Shown: positions 53,105-60,761 of the stretch, piece after piece
Layout: every line of letters starts with the position of its first letter
Position numbering within the stretch: the first letter of the stretch is position 1
Assembly (NCBI RefSeq): GCF_020858115.1
Contig: NZ_JACYMM010000001.1
Location: forward strand, 124,001-188,000
Source: Janthinobacterium sp. FW305-129
GTDB taxonomy: Bacteria > Pseudomonadota > Gammaproteobacteria > Burkholderiales > Burkholderiaceae_D
Direction: 5' to 3'
Length of the DNA stretch: 64,000 nt
Notes under the pieces: generated by a model
What the model was told of the DNA's origin: nothing
What the model saw: only the letters and a program-made list of their open reading frames with translations
The model's database searches: none
Position numbers and translations under genes: made by a program

Positions 53105-54184
53105 ATGAGAACGCATACCAGCAAGCAGATTCTTTACGCCTGTCTCGCCGTCATCCTGGCCGCCGCGCTGTTTGCCTGCGGCGGCCATCACCACCACAAG
53201 CCGCCAGTGCTGAACACGTATGTGGCGACCAGCCTCGTGTCCGACACGGCGGCCTTGCCGGCCGCGCACACGGACCCCAACCTCGCCAACGCCTGGGGCG
53301 TGGCCTTCAATCCACGCGGTTTCGTCTGGGTAGCCGCGAATGGCACAGCGAAGTCGACCTTGTACGACGGCAACGGCGTACCGCAGTCGCTGGTGGTCAG
53401 CACGCCGGCCGGCCCGACGGGCATCGTATTCAACGGCACGCAGGACTTCAAGCTGAGCCAGAACGGCGTGACGGCGCCCAGCCCGTTCATCTTCGCCAGC
53501 GAAAGCGGCAGCATCTCGGCCTGGTCGCCCACGGTCAGCCCGACGACGGCCCTGGTCGTGTTCGACGGCAGCGCGGACGGCAGCGTCTACAAGGGCCTGG
53601 CCATCTCGCGCTATGCGAACGCCAATTACCTGTATGCGGCCGATTTCCATAACCGGCGCGTCGACGTCTTCGATGCCAATTTCGCCAGAGTCAGCTTGCC
53701 TGGCGCCTTCAGCGACCCCAGCTTGCCGGCCGGCTATGCGCCGTTCGGTATCCAGGCCATCGGCGAGCGCATCTATGTCGCCTATGCCATGCGCGAGGCC
53801 AGCGGCGACGACGAGGAGGCGGGCGCGGGCCTCGGCATCGTCAATGTGTATGACACGGGCGGCACACTGCTCAAGCGGCTGGTGAGCGGCGGGGCCTTGA
53901 ATGCGCCCTGGGGCATGGCGCTGGCGCCGGCCGATTTCGGCACGGCCAGCAATATGTTATTGATAGGGAATTTTGGCGACGGCAAGATCAATGCCTATGA
54001 CCCGTCCACGGGCGCCGCCGGCGGTCCGCTGCGCAAGGCTGACGGCACGCCGCTGGTGATCGATGGCTTGTGGGGGATTGCCTTCGGCAATGGCCTCAAC
54101 AATCAGCCTCTGAATACCCTGTTTTATGCGGCCGGGCCGGATGACGAGGCGCACGGGCAATACGGGCGCATCGATGTGAAGTAA
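53105..54184 (+). CDS. TIGR03118 family beta-propeller lipoprotein
   Basis: 359 residues from ATG 53105 with AAGGGGAA upstream. Lipoprotein signal with LFAC as lipobox, followed by a His-rich patch (GGHHHHKPP). The body is a six-bladed-propeller-like repeat protein of the TIGR03118 type: LVSDTAALPAAHTDPNLANA, WGVAFNPRGFVWVAANGT, GPTGIVFNG, AADFHNRRVDVFDANF, APWGMALAPADFG. The His cluster may bind metal. Its function is unknown; it is likely attached to a cell-envelope membrane. Confidence 0.87.
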   Translation: MRTHTSKQILYACLAVILAAALFACGGHHHHKPPVLNTYVATSLVSDTAALPAAHTDPNLANAWGVAFNPRGFVWVAANGTAKSTLYDGNGVPQSLVVSTPAGPTGIVFNGTQDFKLSQNGVTAPSPFIFASESGSISAWSPTVSPTTALVVFDGSADGSVYKGLAISRYANANYLYAADFHNRRVDVFDANFARVSLPGAFSDPSLPAGYAPFGIQAIGERIYVAYAMREASGDDEEAGAGLGIVNVYDTGGTLLKRLVSGGALNAPWGMALAPADFGTASNMLLIGNFGDGKINAYDPSTGAAGGPLRKADGTPLVIDGLWGIAFGNGLNNQPLNTLFYAAGPDDEAHGQYGRIDVK

Positions 54185-54225
54185 CGTCCCCGTGCGCCCG
54201 CGGGGCGGCACGGGGCTGGCCATGC

Positions 54226-55116
54226 TTACAGCTGGCGCGCCTCGAAGGTGTTGCACTGGCTGATCTGGCCGCTCTCGATGCCCTTGCTGAACCAGCGCAC
54301 GCGCTGATCCGAGGTGCCGTGCGTAAACGAGTCCGGCACGACATGGCCTTGCGCCTGGCGCTGCAGCGCATCGTCGCCGATGGCCGTGGCCGCTTTCAGG
54401 GCCGCTTCCACGTCGCCTTGTTCCAGGATCTTGCGGTCCTGGTTCGCGTGGAATGCCCACACGCCGGCAAAGCAGTCGGCCTGCAACTCCAGGCGCACGG
54501 ACATGGCGTTGGCCTGGCGCTCCGATTGCGTGCGGCGCGCATTGTCGACCTTTTCGGACAGGCCCATCAGGTTTTGCACGTGGTGTCCCACTTCATGCGC
54601 GATCACGTACGCTTCCGCGAATTCGCCCGAGACCTTGAAGCGCTGCTGCATCAGATTGAAGAAATCGAGGTCCAGGTAGACTTTCTGGTCGCCGGGGCAA
54701 TAGAAGGGGCCGCTGGCGCTCTGGCCCGTGCCGCAGGCCGTCGGGATGCTGCCCGAGAACAGCACCAGCTTGGGTTTGACATAGCTGCCGCCTTCGGCCT
54801 TGAACAGGGCGCCCCAGGTGTCTTCCGTATCGGCCAGCACGGTCCGCACGAAGCGGGTCATCTCGTCGTTTGCGGGTGCCTGGCGCGCAGGCGCCTGGCT
54901 TTGCTGGGTGCTGATCTGGCCGCCACCGCCGCTGAGCAGGTTGAGCAAGGTCAAGGGATTGACGCCCAGCACATACGAGCCGACGAGGGCGATGACGATG
55001 GTGCCGATGCCGATCGAGCGCCCGCCAAAACCGAAGCCGCCCCCACCGCCGCCCCCGCCGTCTTCGCCGCGGCGGTCTTCCACATTGTCGCTTTCGCGAT
55101 TGCCTTCCCATTTCAT
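54226..55116 (-). CDS. ypfJ: Neutral zinc metallopeptidase, YpfJ family
   Basis: 296 residues. A charged, Gly-rich N terminus (residues 1-33, with a run of Gly) precedes one membrane segment (IGIGTIVIALVGSYVLGV). The catalytic domain has zinc motif HEVGHH in YVIAHEVGHHVQNLMG and the third ligand region ELQADCFAGVWA, as in PF04228. The catalytic part lies after the membrane segment, probably in the periplasm. Substrate unknown. It is convergent with the TIGR03118 gene; its promoter lies at the left edge of the AT-rich insertion. Confidence 0.92.
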   Translation of the reverse strand: MKWEGNRESDNVEDRRGEDGGGGGGGGFGFGGRSIGIGTIVIALVGSYVLGVNPLTLLNLLSGGGGQISTQQSQAPARQAPANDEMTRFVRTVLADTEDTWGALFKAEGGSYVKPKLVLFSGSIPTACGTGQSASGPFYCPGDQKVYLDLDFFNLMQQRFKVSGEFAEAYVIAHEVGHHVQNLMGLSEKVDNARRTQSERQANAMSVRLELQADCFAGVWAFHANQDRKILEQGDVEAALKAATAIGDDALQRQAQGHVVPDSFTHGTSDQRVRWFSKGIESGQISQCNTFEARQL

Positions 55117-55556
55117 GATCTTTACTCCTGCTGCGATTGATTTTGCTTATGCCGCGTGACAAGCTGCGGATGTTGTTGCTACATGTTGCAATTATCTCAG
55201 TTTCTGCTAGTGAACACGGTGCTATTGCAATGCTTTTTTAGAGAACATCCAGCATAGTGGCATCGACGTCGGACAGTTATGATGCTCGCTATGGGAGCTA
55301 CGGTAAAGCCTACGCTGTGAGTCATTGTGTGGTTGGGCTTAACTAGGAAAGCCCTAATGCGACTGCAAAGCATGACACTGCACTGTTCTTTCATTCATTT
55401 GGGCAATGGCTGCAAGGTATAGTTACTTCGACGGAGACATCCAAGAGGTTAGGGGTATGTTGTCAGGCACATATTTAGGGGTCAATGTCCCTAAGCAAGC
55501 ACTCCCATGTAATACTAGAACAAATTTATGTATTTTTCTTATCTTTATGGATCTCT
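55117..55556. other. AT-rich left flank of the ATPase-nuclease island
   Basis: About 440 bases, clearly AT-rich from about 55190 onward, with no gene that I would support. Near its right end the 8-base word TTAGGGGT occurs twice (55449-55456 and 55475-55482); the second copy is part of an inverted repeat TTAGGG / CCCTAA (55475-55480 with 55489-55494). These could be operator elements for the island gene. The left border of the island lies somewhere around 55140-55200. Confidence 0.45.
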
Positions 55557-57641
55557 ATGAGTAGCTTAGAAAATAAAGGAAATCTGCTTGGTGATGTTCG
55601 CGCTGAGCATGATCATAATATGTTAGATACGGCATTTTATGATTGGCAAGACTATAAAATTCTAGCGGAAGCTGACGGTAGATTTTTAGTCGTGGGCCGC
55701 CGAGGTACCGGGAAAAGTGCACTTACTTATAGATTAATGAAGGACTGGAAAGCGCAAAAAAATTTCGTGATAGTTGTTGCTCCGAATGAGGAAGATGTTT
55801 TTGGATTGCGTGCCGCAGCAGCAAAATATGGACAGACGTTAACGAGAATTCGTTCGGCAATAAAAACAGGATGGCGTTACGCATTGATTATGGAACTGGG
55901 TTGCGCGTTGGAGCAGTATTATAAGACGCAAAACATGATAAGCGCGTCAGCATTAAATGCTCCACTTAAAAAATGGAAAGGTCTTGGTGATAATATTGTT
56001 TCTCGCCTTAAAAAAACATTAAATGATGCTATTATTCCAGGTGAAAGTGCGGAAGAGAGCATATCTGAGCTTGCAACAAGGTTGAATCTAAATTCACTAA
56101 CTTGTGATTTGGATGAATTGCTGCGCGTGGCTGGTAAGAGAGTAATGATATTAATTGATCGACTTGATGAGGGGTATGAGTCAGATGAGGTTGGGATTGG
56201 AATAGTCGATGGCATTATCTATGGATCTGATGATTTAAGAACAAAAACATCAAATATAAGAACAATATTATTTCTTAGGGATAATATATTTAGGGCTATT
56301 CAGATTTCAGATCAGGATTTTAGCCGAAATGTTGAAGGAAGTGTATTGAGATTACATTGGGATGTCCAAGAGTTATTTTATTTGGTATGTAAAAGGATTC
56401 GACAAGCATTTTCTATTGATGTGGAAAGTGATGTGAAAGTTTGGAATTCGGTTACTGCTAATGAACTCCACGGCCGCGAAGGTTTTAAAAGCTGTCTTAA
56501 ATTGACACTTTATCGACCTCGGGATTTAATATCTCTCTTGAATACCGCTTTTTATAATGCAAAGAAACAAGGTCGTAAAGTCTTGATTGTAGATGATTTA
56601 GATGCTTCGGCAAATCATATTTCAGAGATAAGATTCGATGATCTTCGAAAGGAATATTCTTCTGTTTTTCCTGGGATTGATGATGTAGCTAAGTCACTCG
56701 CTCCATTTGGTCCTAGCTTAAATGTTTTTCAGGCCAGTAGTGCTATTGAAAAAATTATGCAAAATGATGAAAATCCACTTGTATATCAACATTTGAAGAT
56801 ACTTGGAACTGCACAGGAGGTACTAAAGGCACTTTATGGAGTGGGTTTTATTGGTATGGCAGATAAAACCTCTGGAAATATAGTGTTTAGTCATGATGGG
56901 AAAAAGCCAGAGAGACTATTTGACCAAAACTCTATGCTTTTAATTCATCCTTGTTACTGGAGTGCGCTTGGAATTAAAAAGGGTTTCCCGGATCAGAATA
57001 TTTCTGAGCAAATATATGATGAGTATGATATTACAATATCATCAGAGGTTAAGGAGCAGAGGGATTTGTCCATTGGCGGAATGATAGCCGAACTCGGAAA
57101 AATAGAGTTGGGAAATGAAGATGCGTCTCAGTTTGAAGATTGGGCAAAAAGAGCGATTGAGCTTATTTCTGCCGGGAAGCTTACAAATATTCAATTAAAA
57201 CCCAATGGGAATGGATCTGCGAGGAGAGATATTGTTGGGACAAATATGGCCACGGAAGGGTTTTGGCGGCGTATTAGGGAAGATTATTCATCTAGACAAA
57301 TTATTTTTGAGGTAAAAAATTTCGAAAAAATGTCTGTTAATGAATATAGGCAATGTGCTTCTTATTTGGGTAACGAGTATGGTAGATTCGCATTTTTAAT
57401 ATGTCGGGATACTCAAAAAGAGCTTTCTAAAGGAGGTGAGATGGAGGCATTTCGTGAATTTTACAATAAAAACGAAGTGGTTGTAAAATTAACTGCATCA
57501 TTTTTAGTTTCTCTTCTTTCTAAACTTAGAAGTCCTCAGAAGTTTGACACATTAGATGATGCGCTTACAAAGCATATTGATAATCACATTCGACTTTATG
57601 CCAATGGTCAGGGTGGTGTGGTGAAGAAGAAGGGGCGGTAA
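55557..57641 (+). CDS. P-loop ATPase (Sll1717-like) fused to PD-(D/E)XK nuclease, candidate defence protein
   Basis: 694 residues from ATG 55557 (MSSLENKGNLLGDVRAEHDH); an ATG at 55485 would add 24 residues but lies within an inverted repeat. Codon use is strongly AT-rich. The N-terminal ATPase has Walker A VVGRRGTGKSAL (~45-56) and Walker B MILIDRLDEGY (~197-207), with a sensor-like arginine stretch IRTILFLRDNIF. The layout recalls the P-loop ATPase, Sll1717 family. The C-terminal ~150 residues form a nuclease: FEDWAKRAIELIS helix, Asp in RRDIVGTN (~558), Glu and Lys in IIFEVKN (~585-587). It lies alone in an acquired segment. A nucleotide-gated nuclease for phage or plasmid defence is likely but unproven. 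Confidence 0.8.
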   Translation: MSSLENKGNLLGDVRAEHDHNMLDTAFYDWQDYKILAEADGRFLVVGRRGTGKSALTYRLMKDWKAQKNFVIVVAPNEEDVFGLRAAAAKYGQTLTRIRSAIKTGWRYALIMELGCALEQYYKTQNMISASALNAPLKKWKGLGDNIVSRLKKTLNDAIIPGESAEESISELATRLNLNSLTCDLDELLRVAGKRVMILIDRLDEGYESDEVGIGIVDGIIYGSDDLRTKTSNIRTILFLRDNIFRAIQISDQDFSRNVEGSVLRLHWDVQELFYLVCKRIRQAFSIDVESDVKVWNSVTANELHGREGFKSCLKLTLYRPRDLISLLNTAFYNAKKQGRKVLIVDDLDASANHISEIRFDDLRKEYSSVFPGIDDVAKSLAPFGPSLNVFQASSAIEKIMQNDENPLVYQHLKILGTAQEVLKALYGVGFIGMADKTSGNIVFSHDGKKPERLFDQNSMLLIHPCYWSALGIKKGFPDQNISEQIYDEYDITISSEVKEQRDLSIGGMIAELGKIELGNEDASQFEDWAKRAIELISAGKLTNIQLKPNGNGSARRDIVGTNMATEGFWRRIREDYSSRQIIFEVKNFEKMSVNEYRQCASYLGNEYGRFAFLICRDTQKELSKGGEMEAFREFYNKNEVVVKLTASFLVSLLSKLRSPQKFDTLDDALTKHIDNHIRLYANGQGGVVKKKGR

Positions 57642-57691
57642 TAAGGTAATTATCGATTAATTTAACTATTTTAAATTACTATTTAAATATT

Positions 57692-58567
57692 TTGAATACT
57701 ACACCCTCGGCTATCGTCCAGGCCCAACTGGATGCCTACAATGCCCACGACGTGCCGGCCTTGCTGGCCATCTACGCCGATGACGCACAGCAATTCCAGC
57801 ATCCCGATACCTTGCTGGCCCAAGGCGGCGCGCAGATCGGCCCCCGCTTCACGGCCCGTTTCGCCGCCAGCCGGCCCCGGGCGCAATTGCTCAACCGTAT
57901 CGCCTGCGGCAAGCTGGTGATCGACCATGAAATCGTCCATGGCGACGCGCCGGACGGTGTTTCCGCGCAGGAACTGGTGGCGACGTATGAAGTGGAGCAG
58001 GGGCGTATCAGCCGCGCCTGGTTCAGCTTTGGCGCCCTGACCAGCCTGCGCGTGGCGCTGTCTGGTGATGTGCCTGCCATGAATGCGCTGATCGCCCGTT
58101 CCGGCATGGTGCTGAGCGCGGGATTTTATAGTGAAGAGCAGGCCGAGGCCGTGACGCGCCACGTGTTCGGCGTCGATACGCAGCTCGTTGCCGACCAGAC
58201 GTATTTCGTCATCGAACGCGACGGCGCCATGCTGGCCTGCGGCGGCTGGAGCCGGCGCGCCACCCTGTACGGCGCCGACCGCGCCAAGAGCGGGCCGGAT
58301 CCGCTGCTCGACCCGGCCAGCCAGCCGGGCCGTATCCGCGCCTTCTTCGTGGAGCCGGCCGCGGCGCGCCAGGGTCTGGGCAGCATGCTGATGCGCCATT
58401 GCGAACGCCAGGCGCGGGCCGCCGGTTTTACGGCACTGGAACTGGCCGCCACCTTGCCCGGCGTGCCCCTGTACCTGGCCAGCGGCTTTGCCGTCACGGA
58501 AGATTTTCACCTGGACTTGCCGGGCGATATACAACTGCCGCTGGCGCGCATGCACAAGCGGCTGTAA
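57692..58567 (+). CDS. SnoaL-like domain fused to GNAT acetyltransferase
   Basis: 291 residues from a TTG at 57692. The N-terminal ~105 residues are an NTF2/SnoaL-like domain (IVQAQLDAYNAHDVPALLAI, then YADDAQQFQHPDTL). The rest is a GNAT domain: YFVIERDGAMLACGGWSRRA, then IRAFFVEPAAARQGLGSMLM for acetyl-CoA binding and LYLASGFAVTEDF. The start is odd: the GC-rich gene meets the AT-rich island directly at the first codon, no ribosome-binding site precedes it, and the expected start ATG reads TTG. The island may have replaced the native start and leader. The gene may therefore be poorly expressed. Confidence 0.82.
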   Translation: MNTTPSAIVQAQLDAYNAHDVPALLAIYADDAQQFQHPDTLLAQGGAQIGPRFTARFAASRPRAQLLNRIACGKLVIDHEIVHGDAPDGVSAQELVATYEVEQGRISRAWFSFGALTSLRVALSGDVPAMNALIARSGMVLSAGFYSEEQAEAVTRHVFGVDTQLVADQTYFVIERDGAMLACGGWSRRATLYGADRAKSGPDPLLDPASQPGRIRAFFVEPAAARQGLGSMLMRHCERQARAAGFTALELAATLPGVPLYLASGFAVTEDFHLDLPGDIQLPLARMHKRL

Positions 58568-58573
58568 GGCAGC

Positions 58574-59278
58574 CTACCAGGGCAGCGGCGCCTTTTCCCC
58601 GTTGGCGTGCTCGCCGTAATACAGCGATGGCAAAAAGCGCGACAGATAGGTAAATTCGCTGTAGCAATGGCGCAGCAAATTCAGTCCCAGCACGTCGGGC
58701 ACGTCGCGCACGGGATTGAGGCTGTTGCGACCGAGTAAGAATCGGCTGCGCAGCACGCAGCCCGTGGGCGTGTCGCGCGTCAGGTGCAGCATTTCGCCAT
58801 CGAGCGGATCGCCGTTCGGGTCGAGCACGACGTAATCGCCAAAGCCGATGCGCGCGCAGATGGCGGCCGACAGGGCGCCGCTGTCCCTGGCCTGCTGCAA
58901 TTGCGCCGGATCGAAGACTTCCTTCGGATCATGGAACTTCAGCTTGGCTTTCACGGGCGGAATATCGCCCAGCGACTCCACCGCCTCGATCGAGGCGCCG
59001 TAGTAACTCTCTCCCTTTTTCCACGCCTTGTTCCAGCCGTGATGGGCCACGTGATCGTGCGGATGCCACCACTTGATGTGCTGCGTCGTCTCGAAAAAGG
59101 TGAACCACCAATCCAGCATGCGTCCGCTGCAGCCTTGCAGTTCCGTGCGCGCCGCCACCAGCAGGCAGCCATTTTCCAGGCGCGTGATGCCCGTTTCCAG
59201 GGGCAGGGGAAACGGATCGAGCAAGTTGCCCGTGCCGGTGATGCTCCATGGGAATTCATTGTGCGTGTCGCTCGTCAT
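58574..59278 (-). CDS. PhlG-like (DAPG hydrolase family) metal hydrolase
   Basis: 234 residues, cytosolic, with AAGGAG upstream of the ATG. Resembles the 2,4-diacetylphloroglucinol hydrolase PhlG domain: MLDWWFTFFETTQHIKWWHP, HDHVAHHGWNKAWKKGESYY with the His cluster for zinc, LDGEMLHLTRDTPTGCVLRS and LGLNLLRHCYSEFTYLSRFL. PhlG cleaves a C-C bond in a polyketide antibiotic. This protein is shorter and its substrate is unknown; a role in degrading a related phenolic compound is inferred. It is divergent from a TetR gene, as PhlG is linked to the TetR-type PhlH in Pseudomonas. Confidence 0.8.
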   Translation of the reverse strand: MTSDTHNEFPWSITGTGNLLDPFPLPLETGITRLENGCLLVAARTELQGCSGRMLDWWFTFFETTQHIKWWHPHDHVAHHGWNKAWKKGESYYGASIEAVESLGDIPPVKAKLKFHDPKEVFDPAQLQQARDSGALSAAICARIGFGDYVVLDPNGDPLDGEMLHLTRDTPTGCVLRSRFLLGRNSLNPVRDVPDVLGLNLLRHCYSEFTYLSRFLPSLYYGEHANGEKAPLPW

Positions 59279-59305
59279 GTCGTTCTCCTTTGTTGGGATG
59301 AGCCA

Positions 59306-59335
59306 ATTATATATTAAAGAAACGCTTAACGTTTC
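59306..59335. promoter_or_regulatory. Palindromic operator between the PhlG-like and tetR genes
   Basis: GAAACG-CTTAA-CGTTTC (59319-59335) is a perfect inverted repeat in the 107-base divergent region. On the minus strand a perfect TATAAT (59311-59306) lies seven bases downstream, so a repressor bound here would block the hydrolase promoter. The likely binder is the adjacent TetR protein. Confidence 0.68.
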
Positions 59336-59385
59336 CTAAATATGTTTCAGTGTAAAATTGCCCATCAATCAAGCTTGGAGATGGC

Positions 59386-60060
59386 ATGCGGGAAGAAGAG
59401 AGCAAGGCCTTGCGCGGACGTGGCCGCCCGGCGCGCCCGCACGGGGAGGCGCTGGAGGCAGCCGTGCAGGCGGCCACCTGGCTGCTGCTGAACGAAGGCT
59501 ATGCGGCCACGACCATGGAAGCGGTGGCGCGCCACGCGGGCATGGCAAAAAAGTCGCTGTATCAATATGCGGCCAACCGCGAAGAACTCGTGGCGCTGGT
59601 GGTGCGCGGCTGGACGGACGCCTTTTTGCCGGCCATGGCGCACGATGCGGCCGCGCCTGGCGACGTCTTGCCGCTATTGAAGGAGATATTGCAGGTGATG
59701 GCGGCGCGGGTGCTGACGGCGGATGCCGTCGGCCTGTTCCGCCTGCTATGCACGGAGTTTCCCGCGCGCGCCGATTTGCTGGCCGTGTATCAGCGCAACG
59801 GCATCGAGCGGGGCACGGCGATGCTGGCCGAATGGTTGCAGCGCCAGGCCGCGCGCGGCCATCTGGTGCTGCAGGATGGAGCGGAAATGGCCGGCTTGCT
59901 GCTGGCCATGGTGATCGCCGAGCCGCTGCGGCAGATGGCGCTGGGCTTGCTGGAGCCCGTGCCGGCCTGGGATGCGGCGCCCCGCATCGATGCAGCACTG
60001 CGCCTGCTGGGCGGACAGGCCTTCAGCGTGGCTGGTGCTTCAGCGCTTCGCGGTAGCTGA
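59386..60060 (+). CDS. TetR/AcrR family transcriptional regulator
   Basis: 224 residues; GGAG lies six bases before the ATG. The N-terminal helix-turn-helix is clear: AATWLLLNEGYAATTMEAVA, RHAGMAKKSLYQYAANREEL. The C-terminal ~150 residues form the ligand-binding helical domain (TADAVGLFRLLCTEFPARAD and onward, TetR_C type as in AcrR-like proteins). It probably represses the divergent PhlG-like hydrolase through the palindrome at 59319-59335 and responds to that enzyme's substrate. Its last 38 bases overlap the end of the convergent AlkD-like gene. Confidence 0.9.
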   Translation: MREEESKALRGRGRPARPHGEALEAAVQAATWLLLNEGYAATTMEAVARHAGMAKKSLYQYAANREELVALVVRGWTDAFLPAMAHDAAAPGDVLPLLKEILQVMAARVLTADAVGLFRLLCTEFPARADLLAVYQRNGIERGTAMLAEWLQRQAARGHLVLQDGAEMAGLLLAMVIAEPLRQMALGLLEPVPAWDAAPRIDAALRLLGGQAFSVAGASALRGS

Positions 60061-60703
60061 GCGGCGATAGTTGCCGGCGGTGCGCGCCGGCAAACGCCGT
60101 CACGGCTTCGGCGGCGTGGCGCGCGTAATCGCGCAGGGCCCAGCCGATGGCCTTGCGGATGAAAAACTCGTCTTCATGGGCCAGCGCCAGCGCCGCATCG
60201 AACAGCCAGGCGGCATCCGTATCGGCGCGCCAGCCCAGCTGGTGCAGCATGGCGATGCGGCGCAGCCAGAAATCCGCGTGCCGCAAGGCGCCATCCATGT
60301 GCGCATGGCCATCGCCGCCGCGCCGGTGTTCCGCCTGCAGCACCTCGCCCACGATGCCCGCCATGCCGTCGACGCTGTCCCACCAGGCGCGCTGGCGCGC
60401 CAGTGCCAGCAGGGCGGGAATATGTTCGACGTCCAATTGCCGCCGGTGCAGGGCCAGCATGTCGAGCGCCACGTGCTGGTACTCGCGCTCGGGCTGCTGC
60501 CACAGCAGCTGTGCATGTTCCAGCAGCACCTCGGCCCCCACGCCTTGCAAGCCCGCCAGCAAGTCCCTGGCGGCCATCCGCCGCTGCGGCGCGGCCACGC
60601 CCAGGAATATGAACTGGTCGCGCATATACGCCTGCATCGGTGCCGCGCGGCCCGGTTCGGCAACCGCTTCCAGCGCGATTTTTAGTTCTTGATGTAGATT
60701 CAT
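60023..60703 (-). CDS. DNA alkylation repair protein (AlkD-like)
   Basis: 226 residues with GGAG before the ATG. Belongs to the HEAT-like-repeat DNA glycosylases of PF08713: FIFLGVAAPQRRMAARDLLA, REYQHVALDMLALHRRQLDV, RQRAWWDSVDGMAG with the conserved Trp and Asp, FWLRRIAMLHQLGWRADTDA, EFFIRKAIGWALRDYARHA. It removes alkylated bases without base flipping. The C-terminal end overlaps the tetR gene by 38 bases on the opposite strand, an unusually long convergent overlap. Confidence 0.92.
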   Translation of the reverse strand: MNLHQELKIALEAVAEPGRAAPMQAYMRDQFIFLGVAAPQRRMAARDLLAGLQGVGAEVLLEHAQLLWQQPEREYQHVALDMLALHRRQLDVEHIPALLALARQRAWWDSVDGMAGIVGEVLQAEHRRGGDGHAHMDGALRHADFWLRRIAMLHQLGWRADTDAAWLFDAALALAHEDEFFIRKAIGWALRDYARHAAEAVTAFAGAHRRQLSPLSYREALKHQPR

Positions 60704-60718
60704 GGCATCTCCAGGCGT

Positions 60719-60746
60719 AAAAAAGGCGCCCCGTGGAGCGCCTTTT
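60719..60746 (-). terminator. Intrinsic terminator after the first parvulin gene
   Basis: On the minus strand a 9-bp stem AAAAGGCGC / GCGCCTTTT with an 8-base loop (60721-60746) runs into a T stretch (60724-60719), 16 bases beyond the stop of the parvulin at 60762-61538. Confidence 0.87.
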
Positions 60747-60761
60747 CATCTTCATCCGATA

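Noticed and set aside
55485-55556. Upstream start for the ATPase-nuclease adding a hydrophobic N terminus
   Set aside because: The extra 24 residues are encoded partly within an inverted repeat and the spacing of the purine stretch is too short; the later ATG gives the normal family start, although the longer form cannot be excluded.
55140-57691. The AT-rich island as an insertion sequence or prophage
   Set aside because: No transposase, integrase, terminal inverted repeats or target duplication could be found; only one cargo gene is present.
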